Below are positions 45,164-53,523 of a DNA stretch of 64,000 nucleotides, one piece after another. Position 1 is the stretch's first letter. Each line of letters starts with the position of its first letter. Location: positions 39,620-103,619 of the forward strand of contig CAISWQ010000024.1 of assembly GCA_903889245.1 (NCBI GenBank). Direction: 5' to 3'. Origin of the DNA: an uncultured Lentisphaerota bacterium (lineage in GTDB: Bacteria > Verrucomicrobiota > Kiritimatiellia > CAIQIC01). The position numbers and the translations under genes were made by a program. The notes under the pieces are model-generated. The model ran no database searches and was not told where the DNA came from. It saw nothing but the letters and a program-made list of their open reading frames with translations.

Positions 45164-45274
45164 TTTTCCAAGGATTGGAAAATTTTTCGACCGATTTTCC
45201 AAGCCTTGGAAAGTTTCGCGGAAAAAGTTCCAAGCCTTGGAAAAAGCCGCCCTGATTTTTCCGAGCCCTGGAAA
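45164..45274. repeat. Palindrome array, 4 copies, all 31 bp apart
   Basis: Centres at 45173, 45204, 45235 and 45266, each exactly 31 bp apart. Cores CCAAGGATTGG, CCAAGCCTTGG, CCAAGCCTTGG, CCGAGCCCTGG. The array starts 2 nt after the VCBS-fragment stop. The spacers are unlike one another. About 115 nt without other features separate it from the next start. Confidence 0.97.
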
Positions 45275-45389
45275 TGCCCGCCGGTTTGTCGCGCATCTGG
45301 GCCCCGCTGGATAAACAAACTGTAATGAAATTTGGCGTGTTGCTTTTATCGGCAGCCTGTTTACTTGCGCCGGCGAAAGGAAACAGGTC

Positions 45390-47189
45390 ATGGATATGAA
45401 ACACACATTGGCCCTTCTGGCATTGACCATCGGCGCTGCTGCGGCGCAGGAGAAGTTGCCAGGTATGGCACTGATCCCGGCGGGCAAATTCGAGATGGGC
45501 GACCATCACGGGTTCGTGGACCCCAAGCATGGTGGCGATGAGCTTCCGCTGCACACCGTCCACGTGGACGCCTTCCACATGGGCCTCGGCCCCGTCACGA
45601 CGCGCGCGTACAGCGACTTCCTCAACTCAGCGCTGGCGCAGAAGCAGATCGAGGTACGCGCGGGCGGCGTCTATCCAGTCGGCAGCGGCGAACTGCTGTG
45701 CGAGACGCGGGCGCTGTCGCCGTACAGCCGGATCGGCTGGAGCGATGGAAAATTTTTCGTGCTCGATCACAAGGAGCAGCATCCCATCGTCTGCATCCGC
45801 TGGCCGGGCGCGGCGCTCTATTGCAACTGGCTCGGCGCCCAGAAAAAGCTGCCGCCTTGCTACGACACGAAGACCTGGGAGTGCAACTTCAACCGGAGCG
45901 GCTACCGGCTGCCGACCGAGGCGGAATGGGAATGGGCCGCGCGCGGCGGGCAGCTCCAGCCCTACCGCAATTTCCCGTGGGGCGATGAGCCCGACGTGAC
46001 CAAGGCGAACTGGCCGGAGTCAAAGAATCCTTTCCGCTCGGGTCCATTGCCGTGGACCACGCCAGTGGGTTTCTTCAACGGTCAATTGCACCACAAGGCG
46101 GACTTCGGCTGGCCGGGGGCGCAGGAGAGTTTCCAGTCCGGAAACGGCGTGAATGGTTACGGGCTCTATGACATGGCCGGGAATGTCTGGCAGTTCATCA
46201 ACGATTGGTACGTGCGCGACTATTACGCTTACAGCCCCACCAACAATCCGCCCGGCCCCGACCGCGGCAGCCTGATGCCCGATGGCAAGCCCTACCGCGG
46301 GATGCGCGGCGGCAACTGGTACAACGGGGAGAACGGCCATAGCCGCGTCGCCAACCGCAATCCCTCCTACTGGCGCGGGCCGCAGGACCCGGATCATCCC
46401 TATTACCACATTAGCTTCCGCGTCGTCCTGCCCATCGCGGCCGAGAGCCGGCCGGTGATCAAACCGACGCCGGTGCAGAACATCCGCGGCCAAGGCAACC
46501 CGCCGGGCGGTGGCGGAAAGCGTCCTCGTCAGAGCGAGCGGCCGGGCGGCGGACAGCGGCAAGGCGGTGGCGGCGGCGAGAGTACGACGCCCTCATCAAC
46601 CATCAGCCATCAGCCATCTCCTCGCAGCGGCTCTTTCGTACTGCGCAGTTCCGCGATCAAAGACGATGGCGTGTTGCCGAAGGAGTTCACCGGCGATGGC
46701 GACAGCCTCTCGCCGCCGCTGGAATGGACCGGCGCGCCCGCCGGCACGAAGAGTTACGCGCTCATCATGCACCACAACGCGCCCGACATGGTCAAGTGGT
46801 ACTGGGTGCTCTACAACATCCCGGCCGACGTGAAGAGCCTGCCAAAGAACGCCAAGGGTATCGGCACCGAGGGCGGCAACAGCGTCAACAAGTGCGGCGG
46901 CTACGCGCCACCGCACTCGAAGGGACCGGGCGCCAAGACCTACATCCTGACCGTCTATGCGCTCTCGGCGCCGCCGCAGATCAATGGGCCCACTTCCGAG
47001 GTCAGCCGCGAGGTCCTGCTCGCCGCGATGAAGGACAAGATTTTGGCCAGCGCGGAATTAAGTGTGACTTATACGCGCACCGGTTTGGTCGAAGGCGGCG
47101 GCGATGACCGCCGGCCCGGTCAGGGCCGGCAACCGCGTGATGCCAACCGGCCGGACAGTAACCGTCGTCCCCCACCCCCGCAGGAATGA
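45390..47189 (+). CDS. Secreted SUMF1-like / PEBP-like fusion protein
   Basis: A 599-residue protein with a signal peptide (MDMKHTLALLALTIGAAAAQ). Residues about 24-355 are a SUMF1/FGE-sulfatase-modifying fold: PAGKFEMGDHHGF, YRLPTEAEWEWAARGG, GLYDMAGNVWQFINDW and MRGGNWYNGEN. True FGEs have two active-site cysteines near this last block; none is visible here, so formylglycine formation is doubtful. A Gly/Gln-rich linker leads to a PEBP/YbhB-like domain (about 415-565: SLSPPLEWTGAPAGTKSYAL, WYWVLYNIP). The first domain is closely matched in the giant protein. It overlaps the next gene's possible start by 4 nt. Confidence 0.82.
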   Translation: MDMKHTLALLALTIGAAAAQEKLPGMALIPAGKFEMGDHHGFVDPKHGGDELPLHTVHVDAFHMGLGPVTTRAYSDFLNSALAQKQIEVRAGGVYPVGSGELLCETRALSPYSRIGWSDGKFFVLDHKEQHPIVCIRWPGAALYCNWLGAQKKLPPCYDTKTWECNFNRSGYRLPTEAEWEWAARGGQLQPYRNFPWGDEPDVTKANWPESKNPFRSGPLPWTTPVGFFNGQLHHKADFGWPGAQESFQSGNGVNGYGLYDMAGNVWQFINDWYVRDYYAYSPTNNPPGPDRGSLMPDGKPYRGMRGGNWYNGENGHSRVANRNPSYWRGPQDPDHPYYHISFRVVLPIAAESRPVIKPTPVQNIRGQGNPPGGGGKRPRQSERPGGGQRQGGGGGESTTPSSTISHQPSPRSGSFVLRSSAIKDDGVLPKEFTGDGDSLSPPLEWTGAPAGTKSYALIMHHNAPDMVKWYWVLYNIPADVKSLPKNAKGIGTEGGNSVNKCGGYAPPHSKGPGAKTYILTVYALSAPPQINGPTSEVSREVLLAAMKDKILASAELSVTYTRTGLVEGGGDDRRPGQGRQPRDANRPDSNRRPPPPQE

Positions 47190-47200
47190 AGGAGAAGCGA

Positions 47201-48868
47201 ATGAAAACGATCAAGCAAAAGCTCATCTGGTCCGCCACCGTTGCGCTGCTCATCGTGCTGTCGAGCGGCCTGACGCTGTCGGTACTCGCTCAAAACAATC
47301 GCCCGCCGCGCCAAGTTGGACAAGGCCAGGGCCGCAACCGCGACGGCGGTGGTGGCGGCGGGCGGCATGACATGCCGGAAAACAAAATCCCGGTTTCGCC
47401 AAACCCCGGCCAGACCGTCGGCCTCTATCTCAACACACCGCAGGCGTGCCCTGGCTACACGCTGATGGCGCCGAAGCACAATACCGTCACCTATCTGCTG
47501 GACAACGAAGGCCGCTACGTCCACTCGTGGAAGAGCGAATATGAGCCGGGGCAGACCGTGTATCTGTTGCCGAACGGACATCTGCTGCGCTCATGTATGG
47601 TCCGGGTGCAGGGCGGCACCGGCGGCGGCGAGGGCGGCCGCATCGAGGAATTCGACTGGGACGGCAACCTCGTCTGGGAGTTCACCCACGCCACACGCGA
47701 CTACCAGTTGCATCACGACATCAAGCCGCTCCCGAACGGCCACATTCTCGCGCTGATGGTCGAGCGCAAGACCATGGAGCAGGCGCTGGCCGTCGGGTTC
47801 ACCGAGCAGCAGATGCGCGATGAATATCTCGTCCCCGATGCCGTCGTCGAGATCGAGCCGATCTATCCCAAGGGCGGCAAGATCATCTGGGAGTGGCATG
47901 CCTGGGATCATCTGATCCAGGACACCGACCGCAGCAAGCCCAACTACGGCGAGCCTGCGCAGCATCCGGAGCGGATTTACGTCGCCTGTAACGGCCGCGC
48001 CACGGCCGCGTTCTGGAACCACATGAACTCGCTCGACTACAACGCGAAGCTCGACCAGATCGTCTTGAGCGTCCGCGGCTGCAATGAAATCTGGATCATT
48101 GATCACGGCACCACGACGCAGCAGGCGGCCGGACACACCGGCGGCAAACAGGGCAAAGGCGGCGACCTGCTCTATCGCTGGGGCAACCCCGCCGCCTATA
48201 AGCGCGGCACGTTGCAGGACAAGCAACTGGTCCAGCAGCACGACGCCCTGTGGATTCCCGCCGGCTATCCTGGCGCCGGTCACATGACGATCTTCAACAA
48301 CGGCTATGACCGCGGCTGGTCGAGCGTCGAGGAAATCGTTCTGCCCGTGGACGCCAGCGGCAAATACACCCTCGCCCCCGGCAAGAACTTCGGCCCCGAC
48401 AAACCGTGCTGGCATTACGAAGCGAAGAACCGCACCGACTTTTTCTCCGCCGAAATTTCCGGCGCGTGCCGCCTACCCAACGGCAACACCCTGATCTGCG
48501 GCGGCATCGTCGGCAACCTGTTTGAGGTCACGCCCGCCGGCGAGATGGTCTGGCAATACGTCAACCCGATGGTCCGCGGCGGCATCCTCGCGCAGGGCGA
48601 ACTCCCCGGCAAAGACATGCGCGGCCACCTCTGGAACGCCGTCTTCCAGGTGAATCGCTATGCGCCCGATTATGCGGGACTCAAAGGCCGCGACCTCACG
48701 CCCAAAGGCGTGATCGAATTGCCCGCCGACCAGAAGGGCAAAACCGGTCTTCACAACATGACCGAGGCCCAGCGCACCGACCGCGGCCCCGGCGGCAAAG
48801 GCAAAGGCGGCGGTAACCGTCCGCCGCGCGATGGACAACAACGTCCGCCGCCGCCGGATCAGCAATGA
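47201..48868 (+). CDS. Secreted arylsulfotransferase-like protein (subtype B)
   Basis: A 555-residue protein with a signal/anchor (IWSATVALLIVLSSGLTLSV) and a Gly/Arg/Gln-rich linker, then an ASST-like propeller: YLLDNEGRYVHSW, YQLHHDIKPLPNGHIL, IIWEWHAWDHLIQD, WNHMNSLDYNAKLDQ, QQHDALWIPAGYPGAGH, ISGACRLPNGNTLICGG and VWQYVNP. It matches the C-terminal ASST domain of the giant protein better than the 31044 gene. A Gly/Pro/Gln tail ends it. ATG 47201 follows AAGGAGAAGCGA; an ATG at 47186 is possible. Confidence 0.8.
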   Translation: MKTIKQKLIWSATVALLIVLSSGLTLSVLAQNNRPPRQVGQGQGRNRDGGGGGGRHDMPENKIPVSPNPGQTVGLYLNTPQACPGYTLMAPKHNTVTYLLDNEGRYVHSWKSEYEPGQTVYLLPNGHLLRSCMVRVQGGTGGGEGGRIEEFDWDGNLVWEFTHATRDYQLHHDIKPLPNGHILALMVERKTMEQALAVGFTEQQMRDEYLVPDAVVEIEPIYPKGGKIIWEWHAWDHLIQDTDRSKPNYGEPAQHPERIYVACNGRATAAFWNHMNSLDYNAKLDQIVLSVRGCNEIWIIDHGTTTQQAAGHTGGKQGKGGDLLYRWGNPAAYKRGTLQDKQLVQQHDALWIPAGYPGAGHMTIFNNGYDRGWSSVEEIVLPVDASGKYTLAPGKNFGPDKPCWHYEAKNRTDFFSAEISGACRLPNGNTLICGGIVGNLFEVTPAGEMVWQYVNPMVRGGILAQGELPGKDMRGHLWNAVFQVNRYAPDYAGLKGRDLTPKGVIELPADQKGKTGLHNMTEAQRTDRGPGGKGKGGGNRPPRDGQQRPPPPDQQ

Positions 48869-48872
48869 AAAG

Positions 48873-48983
48873 TTTCCAAGGATTGGAAATGAAAAACGGA
48901 AATTTTCCAGGCCTTGGAACTTTTCGCCGCCGGCTTTTCCAAGGCTTGGAAAAAGCGGCGACATTTTTTCCAAGCCTTGGAAA
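48873..48983. repeat. Palindrome array, 4 copies, 31-32 bp apart
   Basis: Centres at 48881, 48912, 48944 and 48975 (31, 32, 31 bp). Cores CCAAGGATTGG, CCAGGCCTTGG, CCAAGGCTTGG, CCAAGCCTTGG. It begins 4 nt after the ASST stop at 48868 and ends 15 nt before the next ASST start codon at 48999, so it fills the entire gap. Confidence 0.97.
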
Positions 48984-48998
48984 CCCATAGGAGTTGCC

Positions 48999-50600
48999 AT
49001 GAAAAAAATCATATACGCCTGCCTAGCGCTCGCCACTGCATCGTTCGCCTACGAGCGGCTGCAAGGCCCGACCGAGCTGTTGTTCTGCGACAAGGCGAAG
49101 GCCCTGCCCGGCTATGTACTCTTCGGCGTCGGCAGCAAGACCTTCCTGCTCGATCTCGATGGGCGCGTCGTCCACAGGTGGAACATCGGTACGAACCCGC
49201 ACCTGCTCGACAACGGCCACATCCTCGACGCAGGCAAGGATGATCCCAGCGGTTTCTCCGGCTTCAAGGAAGTGGACTGGGATGGCAAAACTGTCTGGGA
49301 ATATACCGAGAAGCGTGAAGGCTATGCGCCGCACCACGACTGGGTCCGCATCTTCAACAAGAAGCTGAACGCACCGACCACGCTCTACATCGCGAACAAG
49401 ACGATCTCCTATGACCAGGCCGTCGCCGCCGGCGCCGATCCGCAGAAGGCCGCGACCGAGGGCGGGCAGATGGACGCGATCGTCGAGGTGGATATGCAGG
49501 GCAACGTGGTCTGGGAATGGTGCTTCTTCGATCACGTGGTGCAGGACCTCGACGCGACCAAGCCGAATTACGTCGGGCAGGGTAAGACCATCGCGGATCA
49601 TCCGGGCCGTATCAACATCAACATGCCCGGTCGCCCGCTGCGTCGCGACTGGCTGCACTGCAATTCGCTCGACTACGACCCGAAATCCGGGCACGCCGTC
49701 ATCAACTCCGTGCAGGGCGAACTCTATGTGGTGGACCACGACGGCACGTTCGTCGCCGGCGATGCCAAGGCCAGCATCGCAAAGGCGGCGGGCGCGGCCG
49801 GCGATTTCCTGTATCGCTTCGGCGACCCGGCGCGCTACGGCCAGGGCGAGCCGCCGAAGGTGCAGGAGAACTGGGACTCGGCGACGTCCGGTCACAAGCA
49901 GATGGGCGGCGCGCATCATGCCTCGTGGATTCCCGCGGGTTGTCCGGGCGCAGGCCACATCCTGGTTTTCAACAACGGCCAATATCTCTACCAGCGCACG
50001 CCGCAATCCTCCGCGCTCGAGATCAACCCGTTCCTCGACGCGGCCCGCAAGGACACCGGCGAATATGTGAATCCGCCCGACGCCGGCTATCGCCGCGAAA
50101 CCTACGACCACGACACGCACAACCAGCCGCGGCAGATCTCGAAGCAGATCGTGTGGAGCTACCGCTCGGTCAACAGCCACGGCTTCTTCAGCCACATCGG
50201 CAGCAGCGCGCAGCGTCTGCCCAACGGCGGCACGTTCCTCTGCTCCGATACCGAGGGCCACTTCTTCGAGATCACCGCGAAGGGCGAGCTGGCGTGGGAA
50301 TACATCAACCCCGTCACGCGCGACGGCCCCGTCAAAGTTCTCGGCGACGCACTGCCGATGATCAACTCCGCCTTCCGCGCCTTCCGCATTCCACTGGACC
50401 ATCCCGCGCTCAAGGGCCGCGACCTCACGCCAGACGGCACGATCACCGAGCGCGCCGAGAAGGGCACCGACACGTATCAAAAACGCCGCCCGGAGGAACG
50501 TAAGGGACAAGGCCAGGATGACCGCCGTGGCAAAGGCGGCAAGGGCGGCAAAGGTGGCGGCCGCGGCGGCGAGAACCGCCCGCCGCGCGAGGAGAAGTGA
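48999..50600 (+). CDS. Secreted arylsulfotransferase-like protein (subtype A)
   Basis: A 533-residue paralogue of the 31044 product: signal peptide (MKKIIYACLALATASFA), then YERLQGPTELLF, FLLDLDGRVVHRW, YAPHHDWVRIF, VVWEWCFFDHVVQD, WLHCNSLDYD, HHASWIPAG and SHIGSSAQRLPNGGTFLCS. The C-terminal about 45 residues are Lys/Gly/Arg-rich, like its neighbours' tails, perhaps anchoring to a polyanion. The frame is open upstream across the palindromes (reading FSKPWK), but ATG 48999 with TAGGAG and a signal peptide is clearly the start. Confidence 0.85.
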   Translation: MKKIIYACLALATASFAYERLQGPTELLFCDKAKALPGYVLFGVGSKTFLLDLDGRVVHRWNIGTNPHLLDNGHILDAGKDDPSGFSGFKEVDWDGKTVWEYTEKREGYAPHHDWVRIFNKKLNAPTTLYIANKTISYDQAVAAGADPQKAATEGGQMDAIVEVDMQGNVVWEWCFFDHVVQDLDATKPNYVGQGKTIADHPGRININMPGRPLRRDWLHCNSLDYDPKSGHAVINSVQGELYVVDHDGTFVAGDAKASIAKAAGAAGDFLYRFGDPARYGQGEPPKVQENWDSATSGHKQMGGAHHASWIPAGCPGAGHILVFNNGQYLYQRTPQSSALEINPFLDAARKDTGEYVNPPDAGYRRETYDHDTHNQPRQISKQIVWSYRSVNSHGFFSHIGSSAQRLPNGGTFLCSDTEGHFFEITAKGELAWEYINPVTRDGPVKVLGDALPMINSAFRAFRIPLDHPALKGRDLTPDGTITERAEKGTDTYQKRRPEERKGQGQDDRRGKGGKGGKGGGRGGENRPPREEK

Positions 50601-50613
50601 TATAAGGAGCGCC

Positions 50614-52048
50614 ATGAATCTGGCTTTGATTCGCAGACCGGTCGCGTGGCGCACGGTGCTGCATCTGCTCGCGGTGGGCGCGCTCTTGTTTCCAAGCCTT
50701 GGAAAAGTCGTGCCCGAATTTTGTGTTCGTCCTCGGCGAGGGCCACGGCTGGAGCACGCTTTCGGCGCGGATGGATGACGCGGTGCCGGAGTCGAAAAGC
50801 GCCAGCTCGCGCACGCCGTTCTTCGACACGCTGGCGCAGACCGGGATGCGGTTCGCCAACTTCTACGCGCCTTCGCCGCGCTGTACGCCTTCGCGCGCGA
50901 CGTTCTTCACGGGCGTCAGTCCGGCGCAACTCCACATGACGTTCATCGGCGAAGGCAAAAAAGAGAGCGGCGCTGTCGCCAACGGCCGCGTCATCCCGCC
51001 GACGGCCGTGATGGAGTTGCCGACGAGCGTGCCGACCATCGCCGAGTTGCTCAAGCGCGCCGGCTACGCGACGGCGCACTTCGGCAAGTGGCACCTCGGC
51101 CGCGCGAACCCGCGCGCGCACGGCTTTGACGAGAACGATGGCGCGAACAGCAATGGCGGCCCCGACAACGAAGACAACCCCAATCCCAAGCAGCTCTTCC
51201 TGACGACCGAGCGCAGCATGGATTTCATGACGCGCCAGGTGCAGGCCGGGAAGCCGTTCTACCTGCAACTCGATCACTATGCCGCGCGGCGCGGCGGCGC
51301 GGCGCGGCCGGAAAGCGTCGCGCTGGCCAAGAGTTGGGGCCTCGATGAGCGCGATCTCGATACCGCCGCCGCCGACTGGGACCTCGATGTCGCCTTCGGG
51401 ATGCTGCTGAAGAAACTCGATGAGCTGGGCATCGCGCAAAACACCTATGTCATTTTCACCACCGACCACGGCACGCCGGGGAAAAATCCGCCGTTCGCCG
51501 GCGGCAAAGGGACCGTGTGGGAAGGCGGGCTGCGCGTCCCGTTCATTATCCGCGGCCCCGGCATCAAGGCGGGCGCGTGTTCCCACGTGAGGATCGTCGG
51601 CGCGGATGTGCTCCCGACCATGGCCGAACTGGCGCACATCACTGTGCCGCTGTCGCCAACCATCGAGGGCGGCAGCTTCGCCACCGTGCTTGCGAACGGT
51701 GGCGCCGGCGCGGTCAAGCGCCCGCGCGAGGAATACGTGGTGCACTTCCCCCACTACGACAAGGACGAGCTCGGCCCGGCCTCGGCACTCTACCTCGGCG
51801 ACTTCAAGCTGCTCCGCGTCTACGAGACCGGCGCGCTGAAGCTGTTCAACATCGCCAAGGACAGCGGCGAACGCCACGACCTCGCCTCGGAAATGCCCGA
51901 CAAGGTGAAAGAATTGGCGCGCCGGCTCGATGAACATCTGAAAGCCATACACGCGCAGATGCCCGCGCCGAACCCCAATTTCGATCCGAAAAAGCCCACC
52001 GAAACCACACTGGAGAAGAAGGGCAAAGGCAGAAAAGGTCGGCCATGA
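50614..52048 (+). pseudogene. Sulfatase with frame broken by a palindrome
   Basis: ATG 50614 (AAGGAGCGCC upstream) starts a signal peptide, VAWRTVLHLLAVGALL. The mature sulfatase, PNFVFVLGEGHGWST onward, is in a different frame. The switch lies in the palindrome at 50689-50705. Domain: sulfatase type I motif CTPSR (Cys62 if counted from TTG 50699) in PRCTPSRATFFTG, HFGKWHLGRANPRAHGF and FTTDHGTPGKN; normal length to 52048. Formylglycine would form on that Cys. Either the gene is inactive, or translation restarts at the in-frame TTG 50699 inside the palindrome and yields a cytoplasmic protein. An assembly error is possible but unlikely at a repeat this exact. Confidence 0.78.
50689..50705. repeat. 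Single palindrome copy at the sulfatase frame break
   Basis: Perfect 17-bp TTTCCAAGCCTTGGAAA, centre 50697, between the signal-peptide frame and the mature sulfatase frame. No second copy is found 31-32 bp away. Confidence 0.95.
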
Positions 52049-53514
52049 TACGCCAGCCGTTTTCCATGGAGGGCCACGCTCCGTCGTGGCCGCAGCGCCG
52101 ACGGACGCGACGGAACGCGTCCCTCCACCTGACAACTGCGTTGCTGTTGGGCGCAATCATCGCGTTCGCCGGGCCATCCGACGGCAAGCGCGGACAGGGC
52201 AAGGGCGGCGGCGGGCGGCAGCCGGTGATGAACTCGCCGTGCAACGATGTCCCGGCGCATGCGTTCGATATCATCCTCGGCCGGCCGACGCGCGACTCCG
52301 TCACCGCGAGCGTGTTCGCCTACCGCGACGCCGAGGGCGTCATCGCCTACGGCACACAGCCCACCGCGCTCACGCAGCAGACACCGCGACGCGTCTTCAG
52401 GAAGGATGAACCGGCAGAAATCGTGATCGGCGGACTGCGGCCCGACACGCAGTACTTCTATCAATTCCGCGGCGGCGGGACGAACAGCGTGGCCGGCACG
52501 TTCCACACACAGCGTGCGCGCGGCAGCAGTTTCACCTTCACCATCACCGCCGATCCGCATCTCGACGAGCACACCAGCCCCGCGGTGCTCCAGCGCACGC
52601 TCGCCAACGCGCGCACCGATGTGCCCGACTTCCACCTCGACCTCGGCGATACGTTCATGACCGAGAAGCACGCCAGCCGCGAGGCGGCCTATAAGCAGTA
52701 TCTCGCGCAGCGCTACTACTTCGGCACGCTGTGCAGCTCCGCGCCGTTATTCTTCGTGCTCGGCAACCACGATGGCGAGAATCCGCGCGGGCGCGGCGAC
52801 GAGACCGATGGCCTCGCCATCTGGTCGTGCCTCACGCGCAAAAAGTTTTTCCCGAATCCGGTGCCGGACAATTTCTTCACCGGCAATGCGGCGAAGCACC
52901 CGGAGGCCGGGCTGCTGCAGGACTATTATGCGTGGGAATGGGGCGACGCGCTCTTCATCACGCTCGATCCCTTCTGGTACACGCAGCGGACGCGCGGGCA
53001 AAAAGACAACTGGAAGCGCACGCTCGGCAGCGAGCAATATCTGTGGCTCAAACGCACGCTGGAAGGCAGTTCGGCGAAGTTCAAGTTCGTCTTCATCCAC
53101 CATCTCGTCGGCGGCAAAGATGAGCAGGCGCGCGGCAGCAGTGAGGCCGCGCCGTTCTATGAATGGGGCGGGAAGAACGCCGACGGCACCGAGGGCTTCA
53201 AGGAGCACCGGCCCGGCTGGCCGCTGCCGATCCATCAACTGCTCTTGAGGAACCACGTCAATATCGTCTTCCACGGTCACGACCATCTCTTCGCGAAGCA
53301 GGAGCTCGACGGCATCGTTTATCAGGCCTGCCCGCAGCCTGGCGACCCGCGCGGCAGCACGCGCAGCGCGGAGGAATATGGTTACAAGCAGGGCGTGCTG
53401 CTCGGCAGCTCCGGCCACGTGCGCGTTGCCATCACGCCGCAACAAGTCACCGTCTCATATATCCGTGCTGACGGAACCCTCGCGCACAGCTACACTCTGC
53501 CGACCAAACCATGA
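52045..53514 (+). CDS. Secreted metallophosphatase with FN3-like N-domain
   Basis: A 489-residue protein. The signal-peptide hydrophobic core (LTTALLLGAIIAFA) begins only near residue 29, because residues about 8-28 are encoded by a 61-bp REP-type element. A purple-acid-phosphatase-type domain (AFDIILGRPTRDSVTASVF, LRPDTQYFYQF) comes next. The calcineurin-like domain has metal ligands ADPH, LGDTF, GNHD, HH (FIHHLVGG) and GHDH. It is the single-gene counterpart of the two phosphatase units in the giant protein. The ATG overlaps the sulfatase stop (ATGA). Substrate unknown. Confidence 0.85.
   Translation: MIRQPFSMEGHAPSWPQRRRTRRNASLHLTTALLLGAIIAFAGPSDGKRGQGKGGGGRQPVMNSPCNDVPAHAFDIILGRPTRDSVTASVFAYRDAEGVIAYGTQPTALTQQTPRRVFRKDEPAEIVIGGLRPDTQYFYQFRGGGTNSVAGTFHTQRARGSSFTFTITADPHLDEHTSPAVLQRTLANARTDVPDFHLDLGDTFMTEKHASREAAYKQYLAQRYYFGTLCSSAPLFFVLGNHDGENPRGRGDETDGLAIWSCLTRKKFFPNPVPDNFFTGNAAKHPEAGLLQDYYAWEWGDALFITLDPFWYTQRTRGQKDNWKRTLGSEQYLWLKRTLEGSSAKFKFVFIHHLVGGKDEQARGSSEAAPFYEWGGKNADGTEGFKEHRPGWPLPIHQLLLRNHVNIVFHGHDHLFAKQELDGIVYQACPQPGDPRGSTRSAEEYGYKQGVLLGSSGHVRVAITPQQVTVSYIRADGTLAHSYTLPTKP
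52067..52127. repeat. BIME-like pair of GGAG-headed REPs in the phosphatase N-terminus
   Basis: A 61-bp element with TGGAGGG at 52067-52073 and CCCTCCA at 52121-52127. The left half has hairpin GCCACG/CGTGGC (52073-52090). The right half, on the other strand, has GGACGCG/CGCGTCC. This inverted pair of GGAG-head hairpins is the layout of REP doublets mobilised by RAYT transposases. It encodes MEGHAPSWPQRRRTRRNASL in frame. Confidence 0.7.
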
Positions 53515-53523
53515 AAGGGTTCC

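Noticed and set aside
45164..45274. Array resembling a tiny CRISPR
   Set aside because: Repeats are 17-19 bp full palindromes with variable cores; the gaps are only about 12 bp, too short for CRISPR spacers. Arrays are 2-4 copies and no cas gene is present.
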